Positions 5,498 to 5,605 of a stretch of 5,605 nucleotides of DNA are shown piece after piece. The stretch is taken from assembly GCA_021821705.1 (NCBI GenBank), contig JAKACE010000146.1, positions 1 through 5,605 on the forward strand. Reading direction: 5' to 3'. The translations under genes and the position numbers were made by a program. How positions within the stretch are numbered: position 1 is the first letter of the stretch; each line of letters begins with the position of its first letter. The notes beneath the pieces were generated by a model. The model was not told the DNA's origin. It searched no databases and worked only from the letters and a program-made list of their open reading frames with translations. The stretch is from Actinomycetes bacterium (lineage in GTDB: Bacteria; Actinomycetota; Acidimicrobiia; Acidimicrobiales; Palsa-688).

Positions 5498-5605
5498 TCG
5501 ACATCTGCAGGCCCGTCGGCGTCTCCAGGCCCGCCGGCGTCTCCAGGCCCGTCGGCGTCTCCAGGCCCGCCGGCACCGCCCCGAGCCGGTGGGCCCACCA
5601 CGACG
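5470..5605 (-). CDS. 3' end of an upstream gene with a Gly-Pro-Asp-Ala repeat tail; possibly rsmI (partial)
   Basis: A frame enters from the right edge and ends in TAG at 5472-5470. Its 44 visible residues begin VVVGPPARGG, run through four hexapeptide repeats (GPGDAD, GPGDAG, GPGDAD, GPADVD) and end in QPGRQ. Stop to metG start is 29 bases, a normal operon junction. In many actinobacteria rsmI, the 16S rRNA (cytidine-1402-2'-O) methyltransferase, lies beside metG. Its catalytic domain ends near a GE-x-VVVV strand, which the visible VVVGPP could continue. If so, the usual C-terminal helical region is replaced by a disordered acidic repeat tail. The identity rests on context and three or four residues, so it is tentative. 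The two other minus-strand frames are also open here: one gives an Arg/Trp-rich peptide, the other runs 269 bases into metG. Both look worse. Confidence 0.5.
   Translation of the reverse strand, partial: VVVGPPARGGAGGPGDADGPGDAGGPGDADGPADVDGAGQPGRQ
5506..5577. repeat. 18-bp tandem repeat, four copies
   Basis: Four consecutive 18-base units at 5506-5523, 5524-5541, 5542-5559 and 5560-5577, of the form TCCAGGCCCG(T/C)CGGCGTC. The T/C position alternates unit by unit, giving a 36-base higher-order period. The first unit begins TG instead of TC and the last ends ACC. A degenerate fifth copy (12 of 18 matches) may lie at 5488-5505. Being a multiple of three, it encodes hexapeptide repeats in every frame, and copy-number change would not shift the frame. 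Confidence 0.9.

Noticed and set aside
5172..5576. Minus-strand open frame of 134 codons starting in the tandem repeat
   Set aside because: It would overlap 269 bases of metG in another frame and turns Arg-rich there. The neighbouring frame ending at 5470 gives a much better gene junction.
5506..5577. CRISPR-like array from the four 18-base repeats
   Set aside because: The units are directly adjacent with no spacers, and they encode a hexapeptide repeat in the frame of the upstream gene. They are a coding minisatellite.

Overview
The window is very GC-rich, coding-dense bacterial DNA that looks chromosomal and actinobacterial (Actinomycetota). Three things suggest this: a 32-residue ribosomal protein of the bS22 type, known from mycobacterial ribosomes; a coenzyme F420-linked oxidoreductase family protein; and the housekeeping run metG-tatD-rsmA-ispE, a conserved actinobacterial order. 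A deep-branching class such as Acidimicrobiia would fit, because no rpfB-type gene sits between tatD and rsmA and ispE is divergent, but that placement is inference. I see no insertion sequence, phage gene, CRISPR array, tRNA or rRNA.

Layout: on the plus strand (41-1456) lies a 417-residue FrhB/FdhB-family iron-sulfur flavoprotein. After it come a strong stem-loop and a tiny gene (1358-1456) for ribosomal protein bS22. The plus-strand block meets a long minus-strand operon head-on, with 16 bases between the bS22 and ispE stops; a small hairpin fills that junction. The minus-strand operon, read from the right edge, has: the 3' end of an upstream gene, probably rsmI, carrying hexapeptide repeats (5470 to the edge); metG (3932-5440); tatD (3153-3914); rsmA (2287-3156, TTG start overlapping the tatD stop); and ispE (1473-2216).

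The minus-strand genes serve translation and isoprenoid supply: methionyl-tRNA synthesis, 16S rRNA dimethylation, probably another 16S rRNA methylation (RsmI), a TatD nuclease, and the fourth step of the MEP pathway. Junctions are 29, 17, -4 and 70 bases, so co-transcription is likely, with ispE the least tightly coupled. bS22 on the other strand is also a ribosome component. The FrhB-family protein has no visible partner subunit, so its electron donor and substrate cannot be read from this window.

I see no clearly new multi-gene system. The points most worth a second look are the short bS22 gene without a Shine-Dalgarno, the repeat tail of the partial gene at the right edge, the orphan F420-type beta subunit with its Ala/Pro-rich tail, and the altered substrate-pocket residues in IspE.
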